Below, piece by piece: positions 36,312 to 44,716 of a DNA stretch of 64,000 bases. The DNA lies in the NCBI RefSeq assembly GCF_002159915.1, contig NZ_NFJP01000002.1:62001-126000 (forward strand), read 5' to 3'. The notes beneath the pieces were generated by a model. That model was not told the DNA's origin. It saw only the letters and a list, made by a program, of their open reading frames with translations, and did not search any database. This DNA comes from Gordonibacter sp. An230 (GTDB lineage Bacteria > Actinomycetota > Coriobacteriia > Coriobacteriales > Eggerthellaceae). A program made the position numbers and the translations under genes. Positions within the stretch are counted from its first letter, which is position 1, and each line of letters begins with the position of its first letter.

Positions 36312-36420
36312 GCTATTCACTCTATGTAGTCATCGTAGATAAGTATGGATTCGGGACCTTCTATGATGACCTGTCCCTCCTTTCCTAGAACATCACCACG
36401 CTGTCGCCGACGACGCTATT

Positions 36421-37284
36421 CTACAGGCCGAGCAGCTCTCGCTTCTTCGCATCAAACTCCTCTTGGGTTAGCGCCCCCATATCGAGAAGCTCTTTGAGCT
36501 TCTTCACCTTCTCGATTGAGTCATCAGATTGTGCTACAGCACCTGCGTGCTCGACAACGACGCGCTGCGGCTCGACGGGCTTCATCTTTTCCAAAGCATC
36601 CACGATCATCTGCAAGCACGACACGGTCTGTTGCGCCTCGCTCAGCGCTTTCCGGTAGTCGTTGCTCGTTTTTTTCACCGTCTTCTTCACGTAGGGGATG
36701 AGGATGCATGGCATATCGACGCTGTTGAGGTCTATGCGCAGGATCATGCTGTCGCAGGTCTTCTTAGTCTTCTTCCCTCCGGCGATAGAGCCGGCGACGG
36801 CTCCCGCCGCGCCGAAGAAAGCCCCTCCGACAAGCGCCATGCCGACGCCACCGCCGACCACCTGAGAATCGTCTTCAAGGAGTTCGAAGCTGCGGATCTC
36901 TTCGAAGCGAAAGATGCGGTCGCTCGGCTTCATGGCGTGCTCGATAGCCACCGACGCACCGAGTGTGTAGACGGCAGCAGTCGCTTTCATGGCCTTCATC
37001 ATCGCTCCGGACTGCTTGGGGATGTCAGCAGATGCGCGCCTCACCCTGAACAGGCCGTTCGTGCTGTCTATCGAGACGTCTCCCATATCGTTTGTTGCGT
37101 GGAAAATCCTTTTGTACTCGTCCTGTTGAGCTTTGTCGGCATCCTTCGCCTGACGGTCCAGCTCCTTACGTTCGGCCTTTGCGATCTGTTCTTGCTTTGC
37201 CTCGTCCACTTTTTGCATTGCCATGTCGCCGGCTGCGCTTGCCGCGCTCGCCGCCATCTCCTTAGCCTTGCCGAACAATCCCAT
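36421..37284 (-). CDS. SHOCT-domain protein with a glycine-rich hydrophobic core
   Basis: A 287-residue phage lysogeny-block protein. An N-terminal alanine-rich helix and a basic/acidic coiled stretch (residues 1-60) are followed by a beta-rich region containing SIDSTNGLFRVRR and RIFRFEEIRSFELLEDD, then a glycine-zipper-like hydrophobic segment (VGGGVGMALVGGAFFGAAGA). The last 30 residues are a SHOCT motif (KKLKELLDMGALTQEEFDAK), a short domain found at the ends of many proteins and believed to aid oligomerisation. The role in lysogeny is unknown. It lies downstream of the repressor on the same strand and may be expressed from the prophage. Confidence 0.8.
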   Translation of the reverse strand: MGLFGKAKEMAASAASAAGDMAMQKVDEAKQEQIAKAERKELDRQAKDADKAQQDEYKRIFHATNDMGDVSIDSTNGLFRVRRASADIPKQSGAMMKAMKATAAVYTLGASVAIEHAMKPSDRIFRFEEIRSFELLEDDSQVVGGGVGMALVGGAFFGAAGAVAGSIAGGKKTKKTCDSMILRIDLNSVDMPCILIPYVKKTVKKTSNDYRKALSEAQQTVSCLQMIVDALEKMKPVEPQRVVVEHAGAVAQSDDSIEKVKKLKELLDMGALTQEEFDAKKRELLGL

Positions 37285-37350
37285 TTCAAATCCCTTCTCT
37301 TCGCTTCTCCTTGCGTGCCACCCCGTCCTGAGCGAGCTTACTCCATCTCC

Positions 37351-38013
37351 TTACTCCATCTCCTTACTTGGCTGGAACCACACGACGGTGCCGACGACAC
37401 GCACCGGTCCGTCGTCCATGCCGAAAACCATGTCCTCGTGCTTCTCGTAGCTGTCAGCGGTGAGCATGAGCGTGCTGCTCCCCCGGTACCATCGCCTCAT
37501 CACGGCCTGATAGCCCTCAGTCTCCACCACTACGATGGAGCCGTTCTGCGGCTCGCGGTCGGGATCGACCAGTACGTGCGAGCCCTCCGGTATCACGCGG
37601 TTCATGCAGCCGCCCTCAACCACGAGGGCGAAGGCGCGCGGATGCCGCGAGCAGATGGACGCGGGTACCTCCACGCGGCGCTCCACCCCCTCCTCGTCGG
37701 TCAACGCACCCGCATGGACGCGCCCGAGGGTGAGCAGCGGGACGGTCGCCTCGCCGGAAGAGTAGACGGGCATGGCACCTTTCGGAAGCACGTAACCATG
37801 CTCTTTCGCGGCGAGACCAACACTACTGGACAACATGTCATCCTCGGTAAGGCCAAAATAGTCGCAAATTTTTTCAAGCGGTTCACGCCTCATCTGGGCA
37901 CCATTCCGCCAACGAGTAACCGAAGAAGGAGCCACACCTGCAACACGCGCCAACGCATCCTGATTTATGTCAAATTTCACGAGCAACGCGTCGATGTTTT
38001 CCGGTAGGCCCAT
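37351..38013 (-). CDS. CI-type phage repressor with S24 domain
   Basis: A 220-residue repressor. Residues 1-60 form a helix-turn-helix (NQDALARVAGVAPSSVTRWR). Residues about 85-215 are a LexA/CI-like S24 fold with a possible Ala-Gly cleavage site at 101-102 (GRVHAGALTD). The catalytic serine of the canonical SM motif is Cys136 (EGGCMNRVIPEG), and the position of the catalytic lysine appears to be Met172 (QAVMRRW). Self-cleavage may therefore be altered or lost. It is divergent from a Cro-like gene, the standard lysogeny switch. Confidence 0.9.
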   Translation of the reverse strand: MGLPENIDALLVKFDINQDALARVAGVAPSSVTRWRNGAQMRREPLEKICDYFGLTEDDMLSSSVGLAAKEHGYVLPKGAMPVYSSGEATVPLLTLGRVHAGALTDEEGVERRVEVPASICSRHPRAFALVVEGGCMNRVIPEGSHVLVDPDREPQNGSIVVVETEGYQAVMRRWYRGSSTLMLTADSYEKHEDMVFGMDDGPVRVVGTVVWFQPSKEME

Positions 38014-38027
38014 CTCTTCTCCTTAGT

Positions 38028-38107
38028 TTGCGTTTTATTCATTTTACACTGTGTTAGTTCTCTTTTCCAAAATAGTTCTTGCGTTATACGGAATTGCAGA
38101 TTATCAT
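38028..38107. promoter_or_regulatory. Back-to-back lysogeny-switch promoters and operator repeats
   Basis: AT-rich intergenic switch. Leftward repressor promoter: TTGGAA (38065-38070), 18 bases, TAAAAT (38041-38046). Rightward early promoter: TTGCGT (38079-38084), 17 bases, TATCAT (38102-38107). A 10-base direct repeat TTGCGTTTTA (38028-38037) and TTGCGTTATA (38079-38088) overlaps the rightward -35 and lies downstream of the leftward start, so it is a good candidate operator. Confidence 0.65.
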
Positions 38108-38130
38108 GGGGAATTGAAAGGAGGTGGCAA

Positions 38131-38349
38131 ATGAATATCGACAGCTCCAAATTTGCGGATGCACGAAGAGCATCCGGCCTCACTCTTGAAAATGCCGCAT
38201 CTATCTGTGGAATTGCTCGTCAGACTTACCAGCTTCGCGAGAAGAAGGCCGGGGACTTCCATCTGTCAGAACTGGCAGCCCTCAATGCTTCGATGAACGA
38301 ATCCGGAAAGAAGCTGCTGCGAGATGCTATCTACGGCATCTTTTTTTGA
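38131..38349 (+). CDS. Small Cro-like DNA-binding protein
   Basis: A 72-residue protein with a helix-turn-helix (FADARRASGLTLENAASICG, IARQTYQLREKK), read from the first rightward phage promoter and divergent from the repressor. Size and place match Cro-type antirepressors. GAAAGGAGGTGGCAA gives a near-perfect ribosome site. Lower GC than the following genes. Confidence 0.8.
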   Translation: MNIDSSKFADARRASGLTLENAASICGIARQTYQLREKKAGDFHLSELAALNASMNESGKKLLRDAIYGIFF

Positions 38350-38396
38350 GTACAAAATTCTGTTTAACGAAATTGCAAAGGAGGTGAAGCTACCAG

Positions 38397-38615
38397 ATGA
38401 CCGAGAAGAACGCCGCCGATCTGCGCAGCGCGGCCATCGTCAGCGACCGCGTGAGGAGGATCGCGAACAGGACGTTCGGGTTCGATCCTTTTCAGGTGGT
38501 CCCCCTCGAAGCCGACGACGACCCCTCGCGCTACTGCATGTTCGAGGTCTGCGGCATCGAGTACCAAGTCAATGACGGCGAGCTCTCCATCTGGCGGGAC
38601 GAGAGCCGCCGATAG
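38397..38615 (+). CDS. Hypothetical early phage protein
   Basis: A 72-residue protein, not recognised. It is a mixed charged protein (RRIANRTFGFDPFQVVPLEA, then EVCGIEYQVNDGELSIWRDE) with no clear motif. AAAGGAGGTGAAGC precedes the ATG. It is the second gene of the rightward early operon, 47 bases after the Cro-like gene. Confidence 0.75.
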   Translation: MTEKNAADLRSAAIVSDRVRRIANRTFGFDPFQVVPLEADDDPSRYCMFEVCGIEYQVNDGELSIWRDESRR

Positions 38616-38637
38616 GAAGCGAAGGAAAGGAGATGAA

Positions 38638-38994
38638 GTGGCAACGCCGAGGAAGTACCCCACCCTCGCGGAGTTCGAGGAGCTGAAGGAGGCGGTGGGC
38701 CGCCTCGAGGCCCGCCTGGGGCCGAAGGCCGAGCGCGCCTCGGTCTGGATAGACGCCGACGAGCTGGCCGATCGGCTGGGGCTGGCCGACGCCTACGGGG
38801 TCCCCGTGGCCGTCGGCGACGAGATCAGCCCGATGGACCGCGACGATCCGCGGAAGGTCGTGGAGGCGTCGATCAGAGCGGCCGCGCGGAGCGGCAAGGC
38901 GACCATGACCGTCCGCACGGGCAACGGGCAGACGGTCACGGCGGTCGATATGCGCCTGCCGGGCCACGTAGTGACGAAGAAGGCCACGGCATGA
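38638..38994 (+). CDS. Hypothetical early phage protein
   Basis: A 118-residue unrecognised protein. The N-terminus has a short coiled-coil-like helix (YPTLAEFEELKEAVGRLEAR), the rest is mixed alpha/beta. I chose the GTG because AAAGGAG lies five bases before it. The stop overlaps the next ATG. It is part of the early operon. Confidence 0.7.
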   Translation: MATPRKYPTLAEFEELKEAVGRLEARLGPKAERASVWIDADELADRLGLADAYGVPVAVGDEISPMDRDDPRKVVEASIRAAARSGKATMTVRTGNGQTVTAVDMRLPGHVVTKKATA

Positions 38995-39066
38995 GCCGCG
39001 GCCCCGAGAAAGAGCGGGCGCGCCTTGCAGGGATCGCCGCCCGCATCCGAGAGAAAGGATACCACA

Positions 39067-39309
39067 ATGGAGGCGCTTGCAGCAGCGTCGGAGCAGGGGG
39101 AGGAGCGCGCCGCGCCGCGGGGGCGGCTCACATGCTCTCTCCAAGAGGCCGCGGAGATCGCCGGGCTTTCGTACGAGTACCTTCTTGGGCAGAGCAAGGT
39201 GGCCAACCCGCGGGACCGCCTGCCCGGGTTCAAGACCGGGAGGAGCACCTACCGCGTCATAGTCGGCGAGCTGCCCGGATGGCTCCGGCGCAAAGCGGGG
39301 CTCGAATGA
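39067..39309 (+). CDS. Excisionase-like small DNA-binding protein
   Basis: An 80-residue protein with an MerR/excisionase-like winged helix (CSLQEAAEIAGLSYEYLLGQ ... RLPGFKTGRSTYRVIVGELP), in which the conserved aromatic and basic wing residues are seen. It may be the phage excisionase or an early regulator. AAAGGATACCACA lies before the ATG; an upstream start is possible. The 72 bases between it and the previous gene carry no separate gene that I can support. Confidence 0.65.
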   Translation: MEALAAASEQGEERAAPRGRLTCSLQEAAEIAGLSYEYLLGQSKVANPRDRLPGFKTGRSTYRVIVGELPGWLRRKAGLE

Positions 39310-39428
39310 GGGCGCCGAGGCTCGACCCGAGGACGCTCGTCGAGGGGCTGCTCCTGATCGGCATCTTCGCCGCCGGCTACGCGGCGATGCTCCTCGTCGC
39401 CCACGGCATGCAGGCTGGATGGTGGTGA
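39306..39428 (+). CDS. Single-pass membrane micropeptide
   Basis: A 40-residue peptide, too short for usual gene calls. It is MRAPRLDPRTLVEGLLLIGI followed by a hydrophobic helix to residue 33 and AGWW. The ATG overlaps the previous stop as ATGA, so it is probably translated by coupling. Function unknown. Confidence 0.55.
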   Translation: MRAPRLDPRTLVEGLLLIGIFAAGYAAMLLVAHGMQAGWW

Positions 39429-39430
39429 CC

Positions 39431-39811
39431 ATGGTCGAGCGAAACCCCGCCATGGCCGCGGCCGAGGCCGCCGTCGCCTGGGCCATGGAGGAGAGCGGGG
39501 GCGCGCCCGGAGAGACCAACTACGAGCGGCTGCTCGCCGACGCCCTGCGCGCCGTGCGGGAAAACGACCCCGGAACCCCCGTCGTGCTCGACCTGCCGGG
39601 CCTGAGCATGGCCCATTGGGCGTGCCTGTCGCGCATGCTCGTCATGGACCGGCCCGATCTCTCCGAGAGGGTACACCCCCAGTACGTCGAGGCGCTCGAC
39701 GGCCAGGCCGGCGTCGCATGGCTGCAGCTGCAGTTCCACCGCGTGACGGGACGGCGGCCGGCGGTGCGCAGCTGGCGACACGCGCCCAGGAGGGGGTGCG
39801 CCTCCCTGTGA
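39431..39811 (+). CDS. Hypothetical phage protein
   Basis: A 126-residue protein (138 bases of uncertainty are not involved; an ATG four codons upstream is the alternative start). It contains EETNYERL-like acidic helices, then GTPVVLDLPGLSMAHWACLS and a basic tail RRPAVRSWRHAPRRG. No recognised domain. It overlaps both neighbours in the early operon. Confidence 0.6.
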   Translation: MVERNPAMAAAEAAVAWAMEESGGAPGETNYERLLADALRAVRENDPGTPVVLDLPGLSMAHWACLSRMLVMDRPDLSERVHPQYVEALDGQAGVAWLQLQFHRVTGRRPAVRSWRHAPRRGCASL

Positions 39812-40374
39812 CGCGCAAGGGCTCGGCCCAGAGGCCGTGGACGACCGACGACGTCGAGGCACTCAGAAACATGGCCGGAAGGATCACGCGACGCGAGATA
39901 TGCCGGCAGCTCAAGCGCTCGCGCAAGTCGGTGGAGCACGCCGCAGCCCGCTTGGGCCTGTCGCTTCGATGCTACGTGTCCAAGCTGGTCTGGTGCGACG
40001 AGTGCGCCAGCTGGCGCTCCCGCATCGACAAAGACGGCAGGTGCCGCGTGTGCGCGATGCGCGAGAGGCTGGCCGGACGCGAGGCCGCGTGCGCCGAGGC
40101 GCTCGCGGCGATGACGCCGGAGCAGCGCGCCGTGTACGACGAAAACGAGGCCAAGAGGGGGACGAGGCGGTTCCCCGCCCGCCCGAAGCCGAGGATCGCC
40201 GGGAGCTGCCCCATCAGCCGCTACGAGCGCGAGCGGGCGAAGGCCGCCTACCTGCTCGACATCGAGGAATGGGAGCACCGCCGCCTCAAGCTCCCCTACG
40301 ACGCCGCCAAGACGAGGCTGCGCCGCATGCGGGAAGTGACGGGGACGAACCCGCGAAAGAGTTTGAAACAATGA
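39808..40374 (+). CDS. DNA-binding protein with HTH and zinc ribbon
   Basis: A 188-residue protein. The N-terminal 50 residues look like a SANT/Myb- or sigma-like helix-turn-helix (WTTDDVEALRNMAGRITRRE, SRKSVEHAAARLGLS). A zinc ribbon with paired cysteines follows (CDECASWRSRIDKDGRCRVC, residues 71-90), and the C-terminal half is charged and helical (YERERAKAAYLLDIEEWEHR). It starts at a GTG overlapping the previous stop. It is a likely early transcription regulator or DNA-processing accessory. Confidence 0.65.
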   Translation: MTRKGSAQRPWTTDDVEALRNMAGRITRREICRQLKRSRKSVEHAAARLGLSLRCYVSKLVWCDECASWRSRIDKDGRCRVCAMRERLAGREAACAEALAAMTPEQRAVYDENEAKRGTRRFPARPKPRIAGSCPISRYERERAKAAYLLDIEEWEHRRLKLPYDAAKTRLRRMREVTGTNPRKSLKQ

Positions 40375-40380
40375 AATAAG

Positions 40381-40403
40381 TGGGGGTTTCGACAGAAACC
40401 CCA
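40381..40403. terminator. Stem-loop before the ParB-like gene
   Basis: TGGGGGTTTC, loop GACA, GAAACCCCA: a 9-bp stem 7 bases after the stop of the zinc-ribbon gene and 16 bases before the next start. No T-run. It may attenuate the early operon ahead of the replication genes. Confidence 0.45.
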
Positions 40404-40418
40404 GATAGGAGAAGAATA

Positions 40419-41711
40419 GTGGAACTCAGAGAGATACCCGTCGAGGACGTCTACCCCGACGAGAAGAACCCCAGGAAGGACTTCGGCGACATCGCCGCGC
40501 TCGCCGAGAGCTGCATGCTCAACGCGATCAGCCCCGGCGAGCCGGTGAACCCGATCGTCGTGGTGGCCGACGGGGGTATCTACCGCATCGTGGACGGCGA
40601 GCGCCGGTACAAGGCGATGAAAATGAACAAGCTCAAGCGCTGCCACGCCGTGGTGTGCGAGGACCTGGACGAGGCCAACTCCCTGGTGGCCATGGTGGCG
40701 ACCGACGACAAGCAGCAGCTCTCGGAGATCGAGCGCAGCCGCGGCGTGCAGCAGATGCTGCTCCTGGGAGTCGACCCGGAGCGCGTCGAGCGGGTCGGCC
40801 GCATGCCGAAGGGCAGCGCCGCCAGGCTGCGCCGTGCGCGGGCGGCCGTGGACGACGCGGGCGACGACATGACGCTCGACCGGATGCTCGCCATCGCGGA
40901 GTTCGAGGAGGCGGGCGACGCGGAGGCCGTGGAGCGGCTGGCGAGCTGCCGGGAGGCCGAGTGGTCGGCCGTGGCGCGCAGCATCCGCGAGGAGCGCGAG
41001 ACCGCCGAGAAGACCGAGGCCCTGCGCCGCGCGTGCGCCGAAGCGGGGATCGCGCTCGAAGAGGACGTCCCGGGCTACGAGGACGGCTACGTGTACCGGA
41101 CGAGCGAGAGCCGCCCGTCGGCGGTGGCGGAGGCGTTCGGAAGGCTCCCCGAGGGCTCGCTCGCGTGGCTCTGCGAGAAGAGCTACGGCGGCCCCGAGGT
41201 GCGCTTCTACTGGCCCGTGAACGGAGCGGCGGACCCCGATGCAGAGAGGCGCGCCGAGCTCGCCCACGAGGCCGAGGGGATGATCAAGTCGGGCGCGGAG
41301 AGAAGGCTGCGCTGGTTCGCGCGGACGGTCGCCGACGCCGACGCGTGCCCCAACGTGAGGGGCATGCTGCTCGACTCCTTCTTCGACGAGTCCAGGCTCG
41401 ACAGCGATCCGACCGACAAACTGGAGAGGTTCGTCGAGCGCGCGGGGATCGCGCCCGATATCCCCCGCGCGCTGTCGGGCGCGATGGCGGCGTACCTGTA
41501 CGAGACAGAGAACGGCGAGCTCCCGCTCTGGTACGCCCGCAACCTGGTCGACGGAGGGAGGCTGCGCGAATGGGAGGTCGGATATGCTGAGCGGTGGTTG
41601 CGGTGGCTGAACACGTGCTGCCTCGACGGGTACAAGGCCGACGAGGCCGACGAGGCCCTGGCGGACATGGTCGACGACGCGCTGGCCACCGCACGAGAGG
41701 AGGAGGAGTAG
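40419..41711 (+). CDS. ParB/Srx-domain protein
   Basis: A 430-residue protein. The first 90 residues are a ParB-like nucleotidase fold (LREIPVEDVYPDEKNPRKDF, then IYRIVDGERRYKAMKM, with the GERR box). A helical DNA-binding part and an acidic unrecognised C-terminal half follow. In phages such proteins may act as nucleases, DNA-binding factors or modification adaptors rather than in partition. I chose the GTG behind TAGGAGAAGAATA. It leads the recombination/replication block. Confidence 0.85.
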   Translation: MELREIPVEDVYPDEKNPRKDFGDIAALAESCMLNAISPGEPVNPIVVVADGGIYRIVDGERRYKAMKMNKLKRCHAVVCEDLDEANSLVAMVATDDKQQLSEIERSRGVQQMLLLGVDPERVERVGRMPKGSAARLRRARAAVDDAGDDMTLDRMLAIAEFEEAGDAEAVERLASCREAEWSAVARSIREERETAEKTEALRRACAEAGIALEEDVPGYEDGYVYRTSESRPSAVAEAFGRLPEGSLAWLCEKSYGGPEVRFYWPVNGAADPDAERRAELAHEAEGMIKSGAERRLRWFARTVADADACPNVRGMLLDSFFDESRLDSDPTDKLERFVERAGIAPDIPRALSGAMAAYLYETENGELPLWYARNLVDGGRLREWEVGYAERWLRWLNTCCLDGYKADEADEALADMVDDALATAREEEE

Positions 41712-41712
41712 C

Positions 41713-43131
41713 ATGGCCGTGAAGATCAGCAGCCTGGAGATCGAGAACGTCAAGCGGGTGAAGGCCGTCGCCATGGAGCCGTCCGAGAGCGGACTCACCG
41801 TCATCGGCGGGCGCAACGGGCAGGGCAAGACGAGCGTGCTGGACGCCATCGCGTGGGCGCTCGGCGGCGACCGCAAGCGCCCGACCGACGCGAGGCGCGA
41901 GGGCAGCGCGACCGACCCGCATCTCAAGGTGACACTCTCGAACGGCGTTGTCGTGGAGCGCAAGGGCAAGAACTCGTCGCTCAGGGTGACCGACCCCGAG
42001 GGGCGCAAGGGCGGCCAGCAGCTGCTCGACTCGTTCGTCGAAGCGCTCGCCCTCGACCTGCCCAAGTTCTTGATGAAGTCGGACAAGGAGAAGGCCGACG
42101 ACCTGCTGCGCATCATCGGCGTTGGAGAGGAGCTGGCGCGCCTCGAGGAGAAGGAGCGGACGCTCTACAACCAGCGGACCGGCATCGGCCAGATGCGCGA
42201 CCGGAAGCGGGGCGCCGCCGCGGACATGCCGATGCACCCCGACGCGCCCGCCGAGCCCGTGAGCGCCATGGATCTGATACAGGCGCAGCAGAAGATCCTG
42301 GCCCGCAACGGCGAGAACCAGCGCAAGCGCCAGCGGCGCGCCGAGCTCGAGGGAGAGCGGAGCGCGGCCGCGGCCGAGGTAGCGTCGGCCCAGGAGCAGG
42401 TGCGCCTCGCCAACGAGCGCCTCGCCGCCGCGGAGAGCAGGCTCGCGGGCATCGCGTCCGAATGCGCGGAGGCGGCGAAGACCGCCGAGCAGCTGGTCGA
42501 CGAGTCCACCGTCGAGATCGAGGAGCAGCTGGAGCGGATCGAGACGGTGAACGCCAAGGTGCGCGACAACCAGCGCCGCGCCGACGCAACGCGCGAGGCC
42601 GAGGAGCTGGCGGCCCAGTACGAGGACATGACCGAGCGGATAGAGGCCGTGCGCGCCGCCAAGCGGGCGCTCCTCGACGGGGCCGACCTGCCCCTGCCGG
42701 GGCTTTCCGTGGAGGGCGGCGCGCTCGCCTACGGCGGGCGGCGATGGGACTGCATGAGCGGGTCCGAGCAGCTGCGCGTGGCCACCGCCATCGTGCGCAG
42801 GCTCAAGCCGGAGTGCGGCTTCGTCCTGGTGGACAAGCTGGAGCAGATGGACGCGGAGACGATGCGCGGGTTCGGCGAGTGGGCCGAGGCCGAGGGGCTG
42901 CAGGTGATCGCCACCCGCGTGTCCACCGGCGGCGAGTGCAGCATCGTGATAGAGGACGGCTACGGGATGGCCGCGGACAGGGCGACGGAGGAGATCGCAG
43001 TCTCGAAGAGCCTGGCGGAGTGCGCCGACGGCAACGGCTGCGGCGAGTGCTCGATCCCGCGCAACGGGACGTGCGAGCGCGCGGACGACCCCGAGGAGGC
43101 CATCGATCCGGCCGCGAAGTGGGTGATGTAA
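41713..43131 (+). CDS. SMC/RecN-like coiled-coil ATPase
   Basis: A 472-residue ATPase of the RecF/SbcC/SMC type. Walker A is GGRNGQGKTS (residues about 32-41); a central coiled coil spans about 190-320; the ABC signature region is CMSGSEQLRVATAIV and Walker B FVLVDKLEQMD. The C-terminus has a cysteine cluster (CADGNGCGECSIPRNGTC) that could bind metal and is unusual. Such phage ATPases take part in recombination-dependent replication. The ATG overlaps the upstream stop region by one base spacing. Confidence 0.85.
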   Translation: MAVKISSLEIENVKRVKAVAMEPSESGLTVIGGRNGQGKTSVLDAIAWALGGDRKRPTDARREGSATDPHLKVTLSNGVVVERKGKNSSLRVTDPEGRKGGQQLLDSFVEALALDLPKFLMKSDKEKADDLLRIIGVGEELARLEEKERTLYNQRTGIGQMRDRKRGAAADMPMHPDAPAEPVSAMDLIQAQQKILARNGENQRKRQRRAELEGERSAAAAEVASAQEQVRLANERLAAAESRLAGIASECAEAAKTAEQLVDESTVEIEEQLERIETVNAKVRDNQRRADATREAEELAAQYEDMTERIEAVRAAKRALLDGADLPLPGLSVEGGALAYGGRRWDCMSGSEQLRVATAIVRRLKPECGFVLVDKLEQMDAETMRGFGEWAEAEGLQVIATRVSTGGECSIVIEDGYGMAADRATEEIAVSKSLAECADGNGCGECSIPRNGTCERADDPEEAIDPAAKWVM

Positions 43132-44166
43132 ATGGCCCTCAACATCACGCGCGGCAAGATGGACAAGGCCCAGAGGGTCGTGGTGTACGGCCCCGAGGGA
43201 ATCGGCAAGACGACGCTCGCCGCGCAGTTCCCCGACCCGCTCTTCATCGACGTGGAAGGATCGACCGGGCATTGCGACGTGGCGCGCGTGGACCCCGCGC
43301 CGGCGAGCTGGCAGGCGCTGCTGGAGACGGTGCGCGCCGTCAAGGCGGAGCGCCCCTGCGCCACGCTCGTGCTCGACACCGCCGACTGGGCCGAGCAGCT
43401 CTGCATCGCCCACGTGTGCGCCGAGCGGAAGTGGAAGGGCATCGAGGATCCGGGCTACGGGAAGGGCTACACCTACCTCGCCGAGGAGTTCGGAAAGCTG
43501 CTCAACCTGCTCTCCGACGTCGCCGCGGCCGGGATGCACGTCGCGGTGTGCGCGCACGCCATGATGCGGAAGTTCGAGCAGCCCGACGAGGCGAGCGCTT
43601 ACGACCGGTGGGAACTCAAGCTGCAGCGCAAGACCGCGCCGATGGTGAAGGAATGGGCCGACGCGGTGCTGTTCCTGAACTGGAAGACGACCGTCGAGGC
43701 CGTCGGGGACGGAAAGGCCAAGGCGCGCAACGCCAGGCGCACCATGTTCTGCCAGCACCACGCGTGCTGGGACGCGAAGAACCGCTGGGGGCTCCCCGAC
43801 GAGGTCCCGGCCGACTACGGGCAGATCGCTCCGTTCCTCCGGCCAGCCTCCGCGCCGGAGGCGTCCCCCGCCCCGGCGCCTCAAGCCCCCGCGCCCCATG
43901 GCGGGACGCCCGACGCGGCCCTGCCCGGCTTCTGGGCGCCGGCCCTGCAGCTCATGGAGGGCATCGGGGCCACGGTAGACGAGGTGCGCGCGGTGAGCGC
44001 CGCGAAGGGCCACCATTCCACCGACACACCCGCCAAGAACTACGAGCAGGCCTACGTCGAAGGATGCATCGTGGCGCAGTGGCCGAAGTGGGTCGAGGAG
44101 ATCCGCAAGCTGCGCAAGGAGCGCGAGCCGGTGCCGTTCGGCGCTCCGGACATGACCAAGATCTAA
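43132..44166 (+). CDS. Sak4-like RecA-fold ATPase
   Basis: A 344-residue ATP-binding protein (AAA_24 type). Walker A GPEGIGKTT is at residues 20-28, and the Walker B-like strand is TLVLDTADW. The C-terminal third has a Pro/Ala linker and a helical tail. Sak4-family proteins act in phage single-strand annealing recombination, together with an SSB-like protein, which here is the next gene. It starts directly after the stop of the SMC-like gene. Confidence 0.82.
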   Translation: MALNITRGKMDKAQRVVVYGPEGIGKTTLAAQFPDPLFIDVEGSTGHCDVARVDPAPASWQALLETVRAVKAERPCATLVLDTADWAEQLCIAHVCAERKWKGIEDPGYGKGYTYLAEEFGKLLNLLSDVAAAGMHVAVCAHAMMRKFEQPDEASAYDRWELKLQRKTAPMVKEWADAVLFLNWKTTVEAVGDGKAKARNARRTMFCQHHACWDAKNRWGLPDEVPADYGQIAPFLRPASAPEASPAPAPQAPAPHGGTPDAALPGFWAPALQLMEGIGATVDEVRAVSAAKGHHSTDTPAKNYEQAYVEGCIVAQWPKWVEEIRKLRKEREPVPFGAPDMTKI

Positions 44167-44182
44167 GAGAGAGGACCGACAC

Positions 44183-44716
44183 ATGGCAGACAACACCGAA
44201 TTGGGCGAGGCCCTGGACTGGGACGACGAGGTGTCCGACGAGGGAGGGTTCACCCTCCTGCCGGCCGGGACGTACCCGTTCGAAGTCGCGAAGGTCGAGA
44301 AGGAGTACTTCGAGGGATCGAACAAGATGGCTCCCTGCCCGCGCGCCGCGGTCACCCTCAACGTCCTCACGGACACCGGATGGGTGCCGCTTGTGGACCG
44401 GCTCATGCTCAACACCAAGACCGCATGGCGCGTGGCCAGGTTCTTCGAGAGCCTCGGGTTCGAGAAGGAGCCGAACGCCGAGGGCAAGATGGTCATGCGC
44501 CCCCACTGGAACGAGATCGTCGGCAGGCAGGGCTGGGCGAAGATCAAGGTGCGGACGTACGCCAAGAAGGACGGCGGCGAGGGCGAGGCCAACGACGTGG
44601 ACACCTACCTCAGGCCCGCCGAGTGGCCCGAGCGGCCCGAGCCCGCGCAGACGAGCATCCCCGTTCACGAGCAGCCCGCGCCCGCCCAGCCCGCGCACCA
44701 GAGCTGGGACATGTGA
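44183..44716 (+). CDS. DUF669-type single-stranded-DNA-binding-like protein
   Basis: A 177-residue protein of the phage DUF669 type. An acidic start (EALDWDDEVSDEGGF) leads to LLPAGTYPFEVAKVEKEYFE and a beta-rich OB-like body with AWRVARFFESLGFEKEP. The C-terminus is a Pro/Gln linker ending QSWDM, much like the acidic tip of SSB proteins that recruits partners. It sits between the Sak4-like and helicase genes, which supports a ssDNA-binding role. AGAGAGGACCGACAC is a plausible ribosome site. Confidence 0.78.
   Translation: MADNTELGEALDWDDEVSDEGGFTLLPAGTYPFEVAKVEKEYFEGSNKMAPCPRAAVTLNVLTDTGWVPLVDRLMLNTKTAWRVARFFESLGFEKEPNAEGKMVMRPHWNEIVGRQGWAKIKVRTYAKKDGGEGEANDVDTYLRPAEWPERPEPAQTSIPVHEQPAPAQPAHQSWDM

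Noticed and set aside
40419-41711. Phage ParB-like protein as the binder of the parS palindrome at 24488
   Set aside because: It has only the ParB N-terminal domain without a clear parS-binding HTH; the site is a chromosomal consensus expected to bind the host ParB.
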